Shown here one piece after another: positions 12,718 through 22,585 of a stretch of 64,000 nucleotides of DNA. The stretch lies in assembly GCA_028554795.2 (NCBI GenBank), contig CM068827.1, forward strand, positions 143,298,251-143,362,250, written 5' to 3'. Position 1 is the first letter of the stretch. Each line of letters begins with the position of its first letter. Made by a program: the position numbers and the translations under genes. This DNA is from Sinohyriopsis cumingii. Taxonomy: Eukaryota; Mollusca; Bivalvia; Unionida; Unionidae. The notes beneath the pieces were generated by a model that did not search any database, was not told where the DNA came from, and worked only from the letters and a program-made list of their open reading frames with translations.

Positions 12718-13878
12718 ATGGCACCAGCGTTTGAGTCTCACACAGCTAGATTAGCTCGAGAACGACTAGAAGCAATTTTAAAATTTCTCCCCGTGAGAGA
12801 TTATGTGTGGGAAAAACTACAACAGCGTCAAGAATCTCAAGTTGAATTTCCAGAGGGTACAGAAGAATTATTTAGACCTGTTACAAAAGTTACTGAAGGA
12901 GATGCAACGGTTACTGAAGGTCTTCTTGCATTAGTAAGACAAACTGCTGAGCAAACTGAAAACATAGCAAAAAGAACTCAACAAACAAAACAGATTTTAC
13001 GAGATCTTCCAACTGAGATAGCTGCCGCACAACCTCCCCCTGTAGATGAAGAAATACTTGAAGGTACTGGCAAAGTCCGTACTGAAATAGCAGAAGTGAA
13101 AAAAGAACTTGCACCTAAACCTAAAGTAAGAAAAGAAATATTGAACTGATTAGTAAATTTAGAGAAGGTGTTGCTGAAAAACGTAGAGAAAAAGTTAAAA
13201 GAAAGATTTTTCTCGTGTTGCATTTGATAATTTTTCTCAAAAGTCTGAAATTTTAAAACCCAAGTCTGTTAACATAATGCTGATAGGTATTTTAAATGGC
13301 TGAATCGTGTGTATTATAACAAAACCCAGTCTAGAAATGATGATGGAGCATACAACGAGTATGTTAACGACATAAATAGATTTTACTTAGAACAACTTCA
13401 ACAACAATAACTACAACCTCCCCAGCAAGAGCCTTCCTATCGGCTTCCTCCACCGCAGCAACAAATAGAAGAACAACAATCTTCTTCACCGCAGCAAAAG
13501 TTGATGCTGGAACTTGAAAAGTATAGAGAGCTACTAAAAAAAGCAAAAGTAGAAAGATCACCCTTAAGACTATTTGAGAGAAAAGCGGAAACAACAAGTG
13601 AGGAAGAAGGAGCAACCGGAAGTGGTTTTTCTACCTTGACTATGTCAAGAGGAAGTGGTTTTATTGCTTGTCCTAGCAATGTTCTCTCTGACGTAGAACG
13701 ACTAGAAATTCTGTTTGGAGGGAAACGTGCTGGAAATAATTCTCCAGAAATTATTAATGAAGCAGCTGCTATTTGTCGAAGATTATTTACGGGCGGTGTC
13801 ATGGACATTTATGTTTATCGGGAACTTATCGACGAGATCGCCGATGACGTTGTCATCGGTGGTTACCACAGTGATTAG
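12718..13878 (+). pseudogene. viral-module gene 1: coiled-coil / Q-rich structural protein, broken
   Basis: The intact first part (12718-13149, 143 codons) is charged and heptad-like, consistent with a coiled coil (residues about 70-135). A frameshift follows near 13149. Coding-like sequence then continues in other frames up to about 13410, where a TAA interrupts a glutamine run. It continues open through a Pro/Gln-rich linker to the TAG at 13876-13878. The C-terminal part ends in a compact segment with LSDVERLEILFGGKRAGNNS and a following amphipathic helix. My recollection is that Polinton/adintovirus-type genomes carry an equivalent short C-terminal segment, but I cannot name a function. 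It is first in the cluster, and the next gene starts 20 bases on. The role is inferred from context as virion-associated. Confidence 0.6.
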
Positions 13879-13886
13879 ATAAATCA
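13872..13886 (+). terminator. gene-end hairpin 1
   Basis: TGATT (13872-13876), loop AGATA, AATCA (13882-13886). The 5-bp stem brackets the TAG stop of gene 1. It is weak alone and is listed because three further junctions in the module also have a hairpin. Confidence 0.3.
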
Positions 13887-13898
13887 ATAATAAATAAC

Positions 13899-14423
13899 AT
13901 GATCGTACATAATGCTCAATGTGGACCTGTAATGGTCAGGGTGATGAATTCGGTGATGAATTCGCGATTACCTACTTATGAAGCGTTTTACGGCGATGGG
14001 CTTGGCGATGTTGTTCAGGGTCTATTCAGAAGGATAGCCCCAACAGCAATAACAATTGCAAAACAACTAGAAATGAAAGCTATTGACGTTGTTCGTGAAA
14101 AGGGTAATGGTGCTGTTGGTGCCTTGATGAATCAAGGTGTCGGTAAAACATTCTCAGCAATCAAGGATAGATAAGCACGATTAAACTGACGAAAACCTCA
14201 ACCACCAGTAAAATTATCAAGCACCGAAATTATGCCTGCAAATGTCAGTAAAATAATAAATCAAGCCGCAAATCAAAAGCTAGCAGCCTTGATAAAGCAA
14301 GGGGTTGGTGTGTCACCCTTGATGGATGTCGTGGCAAAAAAAGAAAAAGAATAATATATAACTGCAAGTCTAATAGCAGGAAGTGGTCTTCGTGTGCCTT
14401 TGACTTTGTCAAGACGACCATGA
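13899..14423 (+). pseudogene. viral-module gene 2: small glycine/hydrophobic, basic-tailed protein with in-frame stops
   Basis: A single reading frame runs from ATG 13899 to TGA 14421-14423, broken by in-frame stops at 14172, 14187 and 14352. The N-terminal part contains YGDGLGDVVQGLFRRI, a short Gly-rich amphipathic segment followed by alanine/valine-rich helix. The C-terminal tail is GSGLRVPLTLSRRP. The composition (Gly-rich amphipathic start, basic end, placed just before the capsid gene) fits a minor capsid or core-type protein of adenovirus-like virions. That is inference from position and composition, not a recognised domain. The remaining sequence is coherent across the stops, so the stops look like later decay. 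The capsid gene begins 25 bases downstream. Confidence 0.6.
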
Positions 14424-14435
14424 TTTAGATCATGG
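14418..14435 (+). terminator. gene-end hairpin 2
   Basis: A perfect 7-bp stem, CCATGAT-TTAG-ATCATGG. The TGA stop of gene 2 lies inside its left arm. It sits 13 bases before the capsid ATG. Confidence 0.5.
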
Positions 14436-14448
14436 CAATTATAATAAA

Positions 14449-15776
14449 ATGTTCAAACGTGTGTCTGACCCAGCATTTGACGTGGACGCACCAGTTCTCA
14501 AAGGTGAGTCTATTCGTGATTATCAGTATTATTCTTATGATGCGCGTGTACCTAACGCACGTAGAAGTATCGAACTACAAGTTCAGGATACAAGTATATA
14601 TCTCTTGCCCGCTGAGGCGTTTATCGAGGTCGAAAGTAGACTTTTAAAATCAAACAATACGGCATACGGAATTGGTGATCTAGTTGCTTTTGTTAACAAT
14701 GGTGTCATGGCTTTATTTAACAGCGCTATATATATTATTGACGAAAATAATGTTGAATCGTATCTTGAAAACGTCGACGTTGCCACGACGATACTTGGTC
14801 TTGCGCGATACAGTGCTAATTATACGAGTTCGGCCGATCCAACAATGACGTTTACAAAGGATACAGAAACATAACAATGAACGCAGCTGGAACTGAAATT
14901 GCATCAGTGAATTAAAATTTCAACTTAGGATTTTTTCCGCACGCCAAGGAATGGTAGGCAATGATGAAGAGTTTTCATGTGCAATTCCACTGTCTCGTAT
15001 TTTTGGATCTTGCAGAAATGTTAGAAAGGTTATATTCGGCGCTAAACACACCGTGGTACTTGTTAGAAAAGCCACTGACAATGGTGCAATCTGGCGACCC
15101 AAAACAGTTGATGCTGGTAAATTAGTACTATCAAAACTATCGCTGTGGATGCCAGTAATGACTCCATCGATTGCTGAAGAACTTCGATTGCTGTCTTTTA
15201 TGAACTCAGGTGATAAATCAATGTTTTCATGGTTGACAATGACCACAGACAGTATTCAGGGTAATGCTGCTGGGTTATTTACATGGCAGGTAGCATCACA
15301 GAAGGGGGCGTCGGCACCACGACATATATTCATCGCATTTCAGATAAAAACCAAATTAGGTTAACAGGAAGGAAATCTAATGGTATTTGACACACTTGAA
15401 GTTTCTGAAGTTGCTTTACGAATAAACGGACATCAAGAAACCTTCTGAGGAAGTGTTGTTAGATTTTCAGCACAATAATGTAGCACGTGCATATCATCGG
15501 TTGATGACATTTATGGGGCATGATCAAAATGTTGATACTGGTTTTGCAGATATCACATCGGGATTTTACAACGCTGTATCCGATCTATTATTTTTCGTTG
15601 GAGCATTTAGATTTATTCAGGCAATCTGTCGTTGATATACACTTCTGAGCTCGTGTAGCGCGACTACCCGCAGGTGTCTATAGAGCAATCGCTGTTATAC
15701 TCAGTACAAAGCAATGTTACTTGAAGGTGTCGGTGGACGAAAGAGAGTTGTTGACGCTGCAGTAGAAAACATGTAA
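14449..15776 (+). pseudogene. double-jelly-roll major capsid protein, frameshifted
   Basis: Three consecutive open segments in different frames (14449-14874, 14951-15364, about 15438-15635) follow the order of one DJR capsid protein. These proteins build the pseudo-hexagonal capsomers of Polinton-, adenovirus- and virophage-type particles. Segment 1 holds YLLPAEAFIEVESRLL and LVAFVNNGVMALFNSAIYII, typical of the first jelly roll. Segment 2 holds FSCAIPLSRIFGSCRNVRKV and later SLWMPVMTPS. Segment 3 holds NNVARAYHRLMTF. Breaks lie near 14874-14930, 15362-15453 and 15600, with a stop near 15653; the terminal TAA is about 15774. The total span (about 440 codons) fits a DJR protein. The family call rests on my recognition of motif order, not a search. 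Confidence 0.82.
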
Positions 15777-15784
15777 TTAAATTG

Positions 15785-15803
15785 CCTCGATTTAAAATCG
15801 AGG
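15785..15803 (+). terminator. gene-end hairpin 3
   Basis: CCTCGATT-TAA-AATCGAGG is a perfect 8-bp stem with a 3-base loop (one more T-A pair is possible on paper). It lies 8 bases after the terminal TAA of the capsid gene and 12 bases before the next ATG. This is the strongest of the module hairpins. Confidence 0.55.
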
Positions 15804-15815
15804 ACAAATACTATA

Positions 15816-16271
15816 ATGTCGTATCATCATGTTAATGTTAGTCTGACTCCTGGTCAGATTTAAAAATTACAAAACGCATCGCTAAAAGAAACCGGGGCTA
15901 CAATAACACTAAAACACAATGCGGTCAGGCGATATAGTCAAGATAAATTGTCACTAACAGAACGTCAACTCAATAAATTCAACGATGCTAAGAAAACCAA
16001 TACTGGAATACAAATTACTATCTCTGCGGACGCTATTTCAGAAATAACTAAATCAGGTGGCATATTTCCACTCCTCGCGGAGATACCAGCACTGATAGCT
16101 GCTGAAGCTCCAGCCGTTGCAAATGCATCAGCGTTAGGTGCAATTGGAACCGCCGCTGTGATGGAAGTGAAAAAAGCGAGAGGGAGATCCGTAAACTGAT
16201 CAGGTCTAAGATTACCAAGAACACCAACGAAAGGAAAAGGTCTAAGACTTCCAGGAATCCTGCGTACTTAG
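15816..16271 (+). pseudogene. viral-module gene 4: hydrophobic-core, basic-tailed minor virion protein, two in-frame stops
   Basis: The frame runs from ATG 15816 to TAG 16269-16271, with premature TAA at 15861 and TGA at 16197. The N-terminal half contains VNVSLTPGQI and, further on, LSLTERQLNKFNDAK. These two related helix-type motifs look like an internal duplication (xLTxxQxxK). A hydrophobic Gly/Ala-rich segment follows (GGIFPLLAEIPALIAAEAP), then a basic stretch. The tail has two copies of a G-L-R-L-P motif. I recall proteins of this plan (LT-Q-K repeats, a GG-x-PLL hydrophobic stretch, a basic end) beside DJR capsid genes in invertebrate Polinton-like elements, and suspect a membrane-active or core-type minor capsid protein. 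The function is inferred. Confidence 0.65.
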
Positions 16272-16277
16272 CGCAGG
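16259..16277 (+). terminator. gene-end hairpin 4
   Basis: CCTGCG-TACTTAG-CGCAGG is a perfect 6-bp, GC-rich stem whose 7-base loop contains the TAG stop of gene 4. Confidence 0.5.
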
Positions 16278-16288
16278 CGTTAGTAAAA

Positions 16289-16299
16289 ATTAGTATATT
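16289..16299 (+). promoter_or_regulatory. candidate viral promoter element ATTAGTATATT, second copy
   Basis: This is identical to 12703-12713. It sits between the gene 4 hairpin and the protease start at 16307. Confidence 0.4.
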
Positions 16300-16306
16300 T
16301 TCGCCG

Positions 16307-16741
16307 ATGTCAACATTTTTGATTTACTTATTGCCGCTAAGAAATTAAATATTAAAAATTTTAGAGGTGTTTTTTATGCGCGATCGGTTGCAGGCGCGGC
16401 CAAACCCGGTCGAGACAGGTATTATTAATCTTGATAGCGTTACAGGACCAGGTACTCACTGGGTTGCATACGTGAAAGATCCACGTGGAATTGTTTATTT
16501 TGATTCGTATGGATTAGCGCCGCCACATAAATTTTTCAACTATGTAAAAGCCCTTAATGTACCCCCTGACAAAGTCAGGGACAAAGTGAGGACCTGGTAT
16601 TCAACGCTGCCAACACAGACACTTTCCGATCCGCCAAAATGCGGCCGTGAAGCAATTGATGTGCTTGACGCTATATCAAAATCAACATTACCGCCCCACA
16701 AAGTTGTGCATTATTATACAAATGGACGTTATATCGAATAA
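16307..16741 (+). pseudogene. adenovirus-type cysteine protease (maturation protease), two frame breaks near the N-terminus
   Basis: This is a C5/Ulp1-like virion protease that would process capsid and core proteins during assembly. The main open part (about 16376-16741) has the catalytic His in PGTHWVAYV, the acidic residue in YFDSYG and the Cys in PPKCGREAIDVL, with an upstream Gln (PTQTL), in the right order and spacing. The first 20-odd codons, including KKLNIKNFRG, lie in a different frame from the apparent ATG (16307) and from the main part. The two breaks fall in T runs (16316-16320 and 16370-16375), as a one-base loss and a one-base gain. The family usually has a hydrophobic residue or a second Cys after the CG; here it is CGREA, so activity is doubtful even apart from the breaks. 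Its TAA overlaps the ATG of the next frame. Confidence 0.85.
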
Positions 16742-17091
16742 TGATGGATATTTATAGAAGATCCTCCACTGTCAAAGGCAAGAAACCCTCCAAACTCAGT
16801 TCCGTCGACGTGGATTTGTCAAAGTATGCGACTAAAGACGAGTTTGCAGATATTCTGAACTGAGTTGACGCTGATGAGGTTGTTATTTTTCAGGATAAAT
16901 ACGGTGTTATAAAAACAAGTCACATTATATGGAATGACATAGACGAGTTCTTGGTGCTGCCACGGATAATATTCTTGTGTTCACCAATGACGGAAAAATA
17001 AGAGACTCAAGTATATCGTTTGCGACTATTCGAAATGAAATTGCTTGTCGATTGCGAAAAACTGGTGAGACAATGACATGTGAACTCAGCA

Positions 17092-17093
<2 letters not shown>
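16741..17093 (+). pseudogene. viral-module gene 6, unrecognised, broken and cut off by a LINE
   Basis: The ATG at 16741 overlaps the protease stop (TAATG), an overlap typical of compact viral genomes. The frame stops at TGA 16861-16863 but reads on coherently (DEVVIFQDKYGVIKTSH). It shifts near 16945 and continues as NILVFTNDGKIRDSSI up to the (AAT)n tail of the minus-strand LINE, where it is truncated. The two related strings, D-K/G-Y/x-G-x-I-K/R-x-S, suggest a short repeated beta-type motif as in fibre or attachment proteins. That is a guess. I do not recognise a family. Confidence 0.45.
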
Positions 17094-17128
<35 letters not shown>

Positions 17129-18290
17129 GATAAGATAACATAAAAACAATTTTAATGATACGATTACAAAAACAAACACCATGAAATTAGAAAACATTAA
17201 AAATCATGCTGAGAATATTTAATCTAGGAAACATTATTGAGTCATTAGGTTTGTTCTTGTAGTCGAAATAAGTGAGTTTTGAGAGCCCTCTTGAATGTAA
17301 TCACTGTGTCTTTGTGTCTAAGTTCAATAGGCAATTCATTCCACGTTGCTGGGCCCTGGTATGCAAAAGAACGCTGTCCATATGACTTTGTTTTCATACT
17401 TGGAATAATGAGTATACGATTGTCAGAAGAGGAGCGTAAGTATCTTGCTGGTGTGTAAACATGGGTGAGGTCGGATAGGTATGTTAGACTAGAGTCCGAC
17501 AGTGAAACGTAGCACAGAGAACAAATTTTGTGTTTGATTCTGGATCGACTGGATAACCAGTGTAGGGTACAGAGCAGCGGGGATGTGTGCTCTGATCGTT
17601 GTAGTATGATCCAAGCAGCTGTGTTTTGAACTTTTTGAAGTTTCTGAAGCAGATATTGAGACGAACCAGAAAGAATTGAGTTACAATAGTCCAGTCTTGA
17701 AAGTACTAATGAACACACAAGTGTTTTAGTGGCATCAACTGAAAGATATTTGCGAATTGAGCTGATGCGTCTCAGCTCAAGATATGCAGCCTTGCATATG
17801 TTCATGACATGTTGGTGCAATGTGAGAGTACTGTCCAGAGTAACACCTAGGTTTCGTACTGATTGTGTGAATTTACTGTTGGTGTTGCTGATATTTATTG
17901 TTTGAGAAAGTCTTTGTGTTGTTATCAGAATGGCATCAGTTTTATCATCATTCATCTGCAGCTTGTTACATGTCATCCATGATTTCACATCAGAAATGCA
18001 CCTCTCTACACCTTGGATGGTAGCATCAACTTCAGTTGGGTGGCTAGATTTGTATATTTGGGTGTCATCAGCGTACAATTGGTGAGGCACTGGATGATGC
18101 TCTATGACACTTGAGAGCGACTGAGTGTACGGAATGAAGAGAACAGGTCCAAGAACAGACCCCTGTGGAACACCACAACATAGATCAACTGGACTGGAGT
18201 GTATTCCATTTGCAGATACAATTTGTGTCCTGTTGACCAAGTAGGACTTGAACCACAGTAAGGCTGTATCATGAATGCCAAATCAATGTA
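17094..18290 (-). mobile_element. 5'-truncated CR1/Rex1-like non-LTR retrotransposon (LINE)
   Basis: On the minus strand the element starts in the reverse-transcriptase palm (about 18290), includes the long open frame 18240-17245, then a roughly 115-bp 3' UTR, and ends in an (ATT)n tail (AAT at 17094-17128 on the plus strand). The tail abuts viral-module gene 6, so the LINE landed in or next to the module. No target-site duplication is clear. Confidence 0.85.
17245..18240 (-). CDS. reverse transcriptase C-terminal half of the LINE
   Basis: An uninterrupted 331-codon frame. GVPQGSVLGPVLF (residues 23-35) is the RT motif before the active site. YADDTQIY (56-63) holds the catalytic Asp pair. 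KLQMNDDKTDA (93-103) and VRNLGVTLD (128-136) are the later RT motifs. A thumb-type region follows, and the conserved C-terminal signature SYGQRSFAYQGPATWNELP ends it. There is no RNase H domain, as expected for CR1/Rex1/L2-group elements. Upstream RT sequence (GIHDTALLWFKSYL) is in the same frame just before 18240 but follows a TGA. Endonuclease, ORF1 and fingers are missing, so this fragment cannot move by itself. The intact frame suggests a fairly recent insertion. Confidence 0.9.
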   Translation of the reverse strand: MVNRTQIVSANGIHSSPVDLCCGVPQGSVLGPVLFIPYTQSLSSVIEHHPVPHQLYADDTQIYKSSHPTEVDATIQGVERCISDVKSWMTCNKLQMNDDKTDAILITTQRLSQTINISNTNSKFTQSVRNLGVTLDSTLTLHQHVMNICKAAYLELRRISSIRKYLSVDATKTLVCSLVLSRLDYCNSILSGSSQYLLQKLQKVQNTAAWIILQRSEHTSPLLCTLHWLSSRSRIKHKICSLCYVSLSDSSLTYLSDLTHVYTPARYLRSSSDNRILIIPSMKTKSYGQRSFAYQGPATWNELPIELRHKDTVITFKRALKTHLFRLQEQT

Positions 18291-18355
18291 ACAAATTGGA
18301 GCCTTTCTTTTTACAAACTGATGGACCCTCAGTAAATTTCTAAATCCTGTAAAAA

Positions 18356-18382
18356 TCACACACACACACACACACACACACA
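18356..18382. repeat. (CA)n microsatellite
   Basis: This is a pure CA run just beyond the 5' truncation point of the LINE. Confidence 0.95.
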
Positions 18383-18805
18383 TTTTGTACAAAATCTCGG
18401 AAGAAATTAACATTACAGGTTCCAATGCATGTATATTAACCATCAAATGCATTTTTTTTCCTAATGAAAAAGCCCCCACTCTTTGCGAACGAACTTTTAA
18501 ACTTGTCAGCAGCCAATGCAACATTACAAAATCAAGGTATCAGATCGTAAGGCTTTGAATTAATACCTGATGATATTTTAAGAGTTTTTTCGTGACTTTT
18601 TCAGGATGGAACATTATTTTAGCTTAGCCGTCGCTCAAGTATGAAGTTAAAGTTTAAAATAAAATAAATTATTTAACTGCAATTTTAACTGTATACATCA
18701 TAAAAGTAAAATTAGATATGCAACATTTTTTTCTTCTTCTTCCAAATCGGCCTGAAACCAAATGGAAATTACGAGAAATAGCAAGAAGTCCGTCAAGGAG
18801 TAAGG

Positions 18806-19040
18806 TACATTTATATACTTAGAAAGACAGCTATAAAGTTACAGACAGGTTTGTAAAGTACATCAAAGAATGCAATAAATATTTAGTCTTGATATGTGAA
18901 TCCTATATACTTAGAAAGGCAGCTATCAAGTTAAGCTTAATAGGTGAAGTACATAAAAAAGGTAAATATCTATTCATGATCTTCGTCATATGCAAATCTT
19001 ATACACTCAGCTATCAAATTACATGCAGCAAGGTAAAATG
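18806..19040. repeat. diverged tandem repeat, about 3 units of 92-100 bp
   Basis: The strings CTTAGAAAGACAGCTATAAA, CTTAGAAAGGCAGCTATCAA and CACTCAGCTATCAAATTA recur at intervals of about 92-98 bp, each followed by a GGT...AAGTACAT-like segment. No gene is seen. Confidence 0.55.
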
Positions 19041-20001
19041 CATTCAACATACATTATATCACACAAAATATGGGTTACACTGACATTAAAGTGCAGAACG
19101 AATTTCATGAGAGTAACGCAAATGCCTCTGTGACGATTCATTTTCTGCCGCCGTCTTGGTGGTGTTGGTGGTAGCCAGGGATTTCCTTGATCAAGTGAAA
19201 GAAGTTATTACTTTTAAATTACACCTTTTGAAAAATAATACAATGGTGTTGAAAATAAAACAAAAAATATTAAAATTGGAATATAGGTGCAAATGGACGT
19301 TAAGAGAATGTAATCATGAGGATAAAATCTATATCTCTGTCTGGCTTCATACAGAAGCATATTTTCACACTTAATGTCAACTGGACACTGCTTGGACCGT
19401 AAGTCTGCCTGGACCGTAGGTCTGTTCGGACCGTACATTCAAGGAAAAAAGACACATTTCACTCGCCTGTTTTAGATACAGTCTAATTTAGCATTTATGA
19501 AGTGTCGAATTTTGAATTGCAGTGAACTTTAAAGTTGAATGCATTGAGCATTAAAATGTTATCGCATTTAAGCCAGAAAGTCTTTGTGAAGTGTCACTTC
19601 GACCTTTCTTCGGTCATCTCCCCCATGTCAGTGTAAACTTCAAAAGGGGCAGCATTGCAACTCAGTGATATTTACCGGGGTATCTTAACACGGTCCTTAG
19701 AAAGTAAACTTTTGAGCTACCAACCCTAACTGCTTGGGAGGAACCTATGTCCACTTATAATTTTTTTCAAAGGGAAATTGTTACGCACCGTAGTTCACAG
19801 ATTCAGAGCTGTCTAAACCTGAATTATTTATTTGGGGAAAATTAGGGACCTCTGCTTACGACTGGGCAGAATAAATTAAGGCGAACACTTTAGAAGCAAT
19901 CAGACTTTAAAGTGAAAATTCTTTAGTCTGAAAATTTCCTGGAAGAGGAAACTTAGTCGACCCCGTGGAAGCCTAAAGAGAATAGTGCTTTCCTCGTTAA
20001 C
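19041..20001. other. unannotated DNA
   Basis: The only structure I see is a short triplet of GGACCGTA-containing units at about 19392-19437. Confidence 0.4.
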
Positions 20002-20545
20002 CAAGAAAGGGGCCAGGTGGCCCTCTTGTAAAAAGAAAGACAGGTTTTAGTGCTAGGACGCACAAGTTCTGAAAGAGAACAGCAATAAGGAGCAGCTTTC
20101 TGTGAGAGACGCGACAGTCTGAAGACATAAGTCCGAGGAAAAGAGAAGGACGAGGTCAGAATAAAAGGACCAGGAAGTCCATGAAGGGACAAAGCACAGA
20201 GCTTTCGAAGGATGAACTAGGAGACGTTGATATACGGTCCAGACAGGAAGATGATGCAAATCGGTCGTGGACATTACGCTCTTTTCTTGTCTCGTTATGA
20301 TGATGAAAAAAATCAAAATTGGACACTCCTGTTAAATTCTACTGATATAATCTAACTTGAATTGGAATTGCCGTTATTAATTTATTCTAATTAAATTTGT
20401 TATTTTCTTTTCAAAGTGGGTTCGTATTGCTTGATTTCTTCCCAGTATTCTCGCTCAGTTCTCTGTTGAATTTCTATTCTTCTTTCACTCCCGCCGGGCT
20501 ATAATATCGAGGGAGGTCATCCTCTAGATAACGCCAGCCAAATCC
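20002..20545 (+). repeat. dispersed repeat Y, copy 1
   Basis: About 545 bp that reappears inverted at 31727-32830. Shared anchors are GTGCTAGGACGCACAA, AGGACCAGGAAGTCCATGAA, TTGGACACTCCTGTTAAATT, GGCAATTCC/GGAATTGCC and the end TAACGCCAGCCAAATCC. The reading frames in it are not conserved between copies, so it looks like a non-coding mobile element or a fragment of one. Confidence 0.8.
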
Positions 20546-22585
20546 TCTTACTCAGAGAAGACGTTACAGCATTCATAGGCCAATCTTTTAAACCGCTTGG
20601 ATTCAGGGATAGACACGTGACTCATTACATTAGGGCTTGTATTTTACACTTAAATGAGTGCATTTGCTGCACAGTGTGCGTACATGTTTGTAAGATTAAT
20701 TAACAAATGAACGGGTCCTACCTCAAGACTCTGGACCAGTGTCTGTAGATATTTTAAAAACTGTATTAGTATACAAAACTCTCTTAGAAATTGTACCTAG
20801 TGACTGAAGCAGACGAGAATTCAGACGAGATACTAGTGCATACTGCATGTACTTTATAACTACTTTTAGGTCTATATGATATCTGCACTGTTGTAATCGC
20901 ATAAAATTCAAATTATGTGAAAACAATATATGGCTAATCTACTCAAAATATGCAAATGAAACTCGGTATACAATCACTTCTGAAGTGGTCAACCTGTTCC
21001 TTAGGGACAGATTTACAAATATATGCAATTTTGACTGGTTTATGAATTTGCAACATATCAAGATTCTGAAAATGTGTTTTGCGCTTTTCCCAATAAACGT
21101 AACTGCATATTCAGATATCTCGTCCTGGAGGAGTTTACAGTCCTTTTAAGAAGTGTAATTCGCATCATATATTTCCCTTTAAATGATACATAAATATGCT
21201 TTCAATTACTTTCCATGATTATATTCAGATCTAGTGTGCTCGTAACGAATTTTAATCTATTTCTAGTTGTGACCGTTCTCTGACATAAGCTCGGCATGTC
21301 TTGCCCTATGGGATTTCCATGTTATTTGTAACTAAGTCAAATTGCGTGACAGTTAAAGCCACTCTCATGTCATTAGTCTTCGGTCTTTGTGATCCTTTCT
21401 CTGACAGGTTAAAGGGCCCCTGACCTTGCCAATAGCAAACCTTCTATTTCCATTCTCGGGGGAATTACTGACAGTCAACACAGGCTTCCATCTGTTTAGG
21501 AAACAAAATGATAGGTCTACGACACCATATCATTAGATCCACTAGATTTTGTTTTAGATAAGAGTTCTAACAGGTATTCTGCACTAGCTGATTTCTTGAT
21601 ATATTTCCATTATTGTCTATGAGTAAAGTTCAGTAGCCATAAGCAAAGTATATACCAAGACTGTCCTATGTTTTCCTAAGCAACACATTGAATTAACATA
21701 TAAATATGTACCATGAGTAATTACGCATTTTTTTGGAAACACAGTCCACTCTAATTAGGAACTACCATTTCATTTTCGAGGATGGGAAATGGTAGGGGGG
21801 TGCGCTTTGGATTTTTCTTAAGAAAAAAATGTCCTGCCCCCAAATCGCTTGAAACAATATGTTTGCTTTAATGTGCAGAAAAAGAACTTATTTTATTCCA
21901 TTATATCAGCTGAAATACAAAAATGGCAACACGAAAACGAAATATTTGGGTTGAAAAGGAAATCATACCTCCCCTTAAAATTAAACGTCCAGTCCCTTAA
22001 AATTACCAAGTTTATTTCGATACATTTTTTGTTGTACTGACAAATACGATGATTATAAAGCTCAATTGGTATCATCCTCGTCCTAGCGGGTGTCAAACCA
22101 ACGTGTATGAATGAATAGACTGAGATCAAAATATTATTCTTTACTTCGTGTCGCAAATCTCATAGAAATATTCACACACTAACTTGCAACATAGTACAAG
22201 AAAAGTTAATATTTAAGTAATAACAGTGTTCTTATAAAAAATGAAATGAATATGTGCGTTTGTTACCGGGAAATTGCTGTCGAATGGGAGCCTGGAAACT
22301 CCATTAGAAAGATATAATTTACCATTTAAGGCGCTTGTTGCCATTATTTTCTGTTGGAACTCGCATTATTCCATTGCAATGAGCATCGTTGTAATGAGTG
22401 CTGAATTTAATAGGCTTAAGACTGAGATGACAGAGTTATTTTATAGCGACTTCAATTAGGTGCAATAACAATTGACCGCATCAAGTGGTGTAGCGATACC
22501 TTGAAGATATGGCAAGCTGGAAATTTGGACTATGAGATTCCTTACTAAATATCACTTGAAATGTATGCTATTCCAACTTTCAGTG
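20546..22585. other. unannotated AT-rich DNA
   Basis: No gene or repeat is recognised. There is a GGGGGG run near 21795. Confidence 0.4.

Noticed and set aside
17245..18240. Host reverse-transcriptase-like gene
   Set aside because: It is 5' truncated, ends in a simple-repeat tail and has LINE C-terminal motifs. It is a retrotransposon copy.
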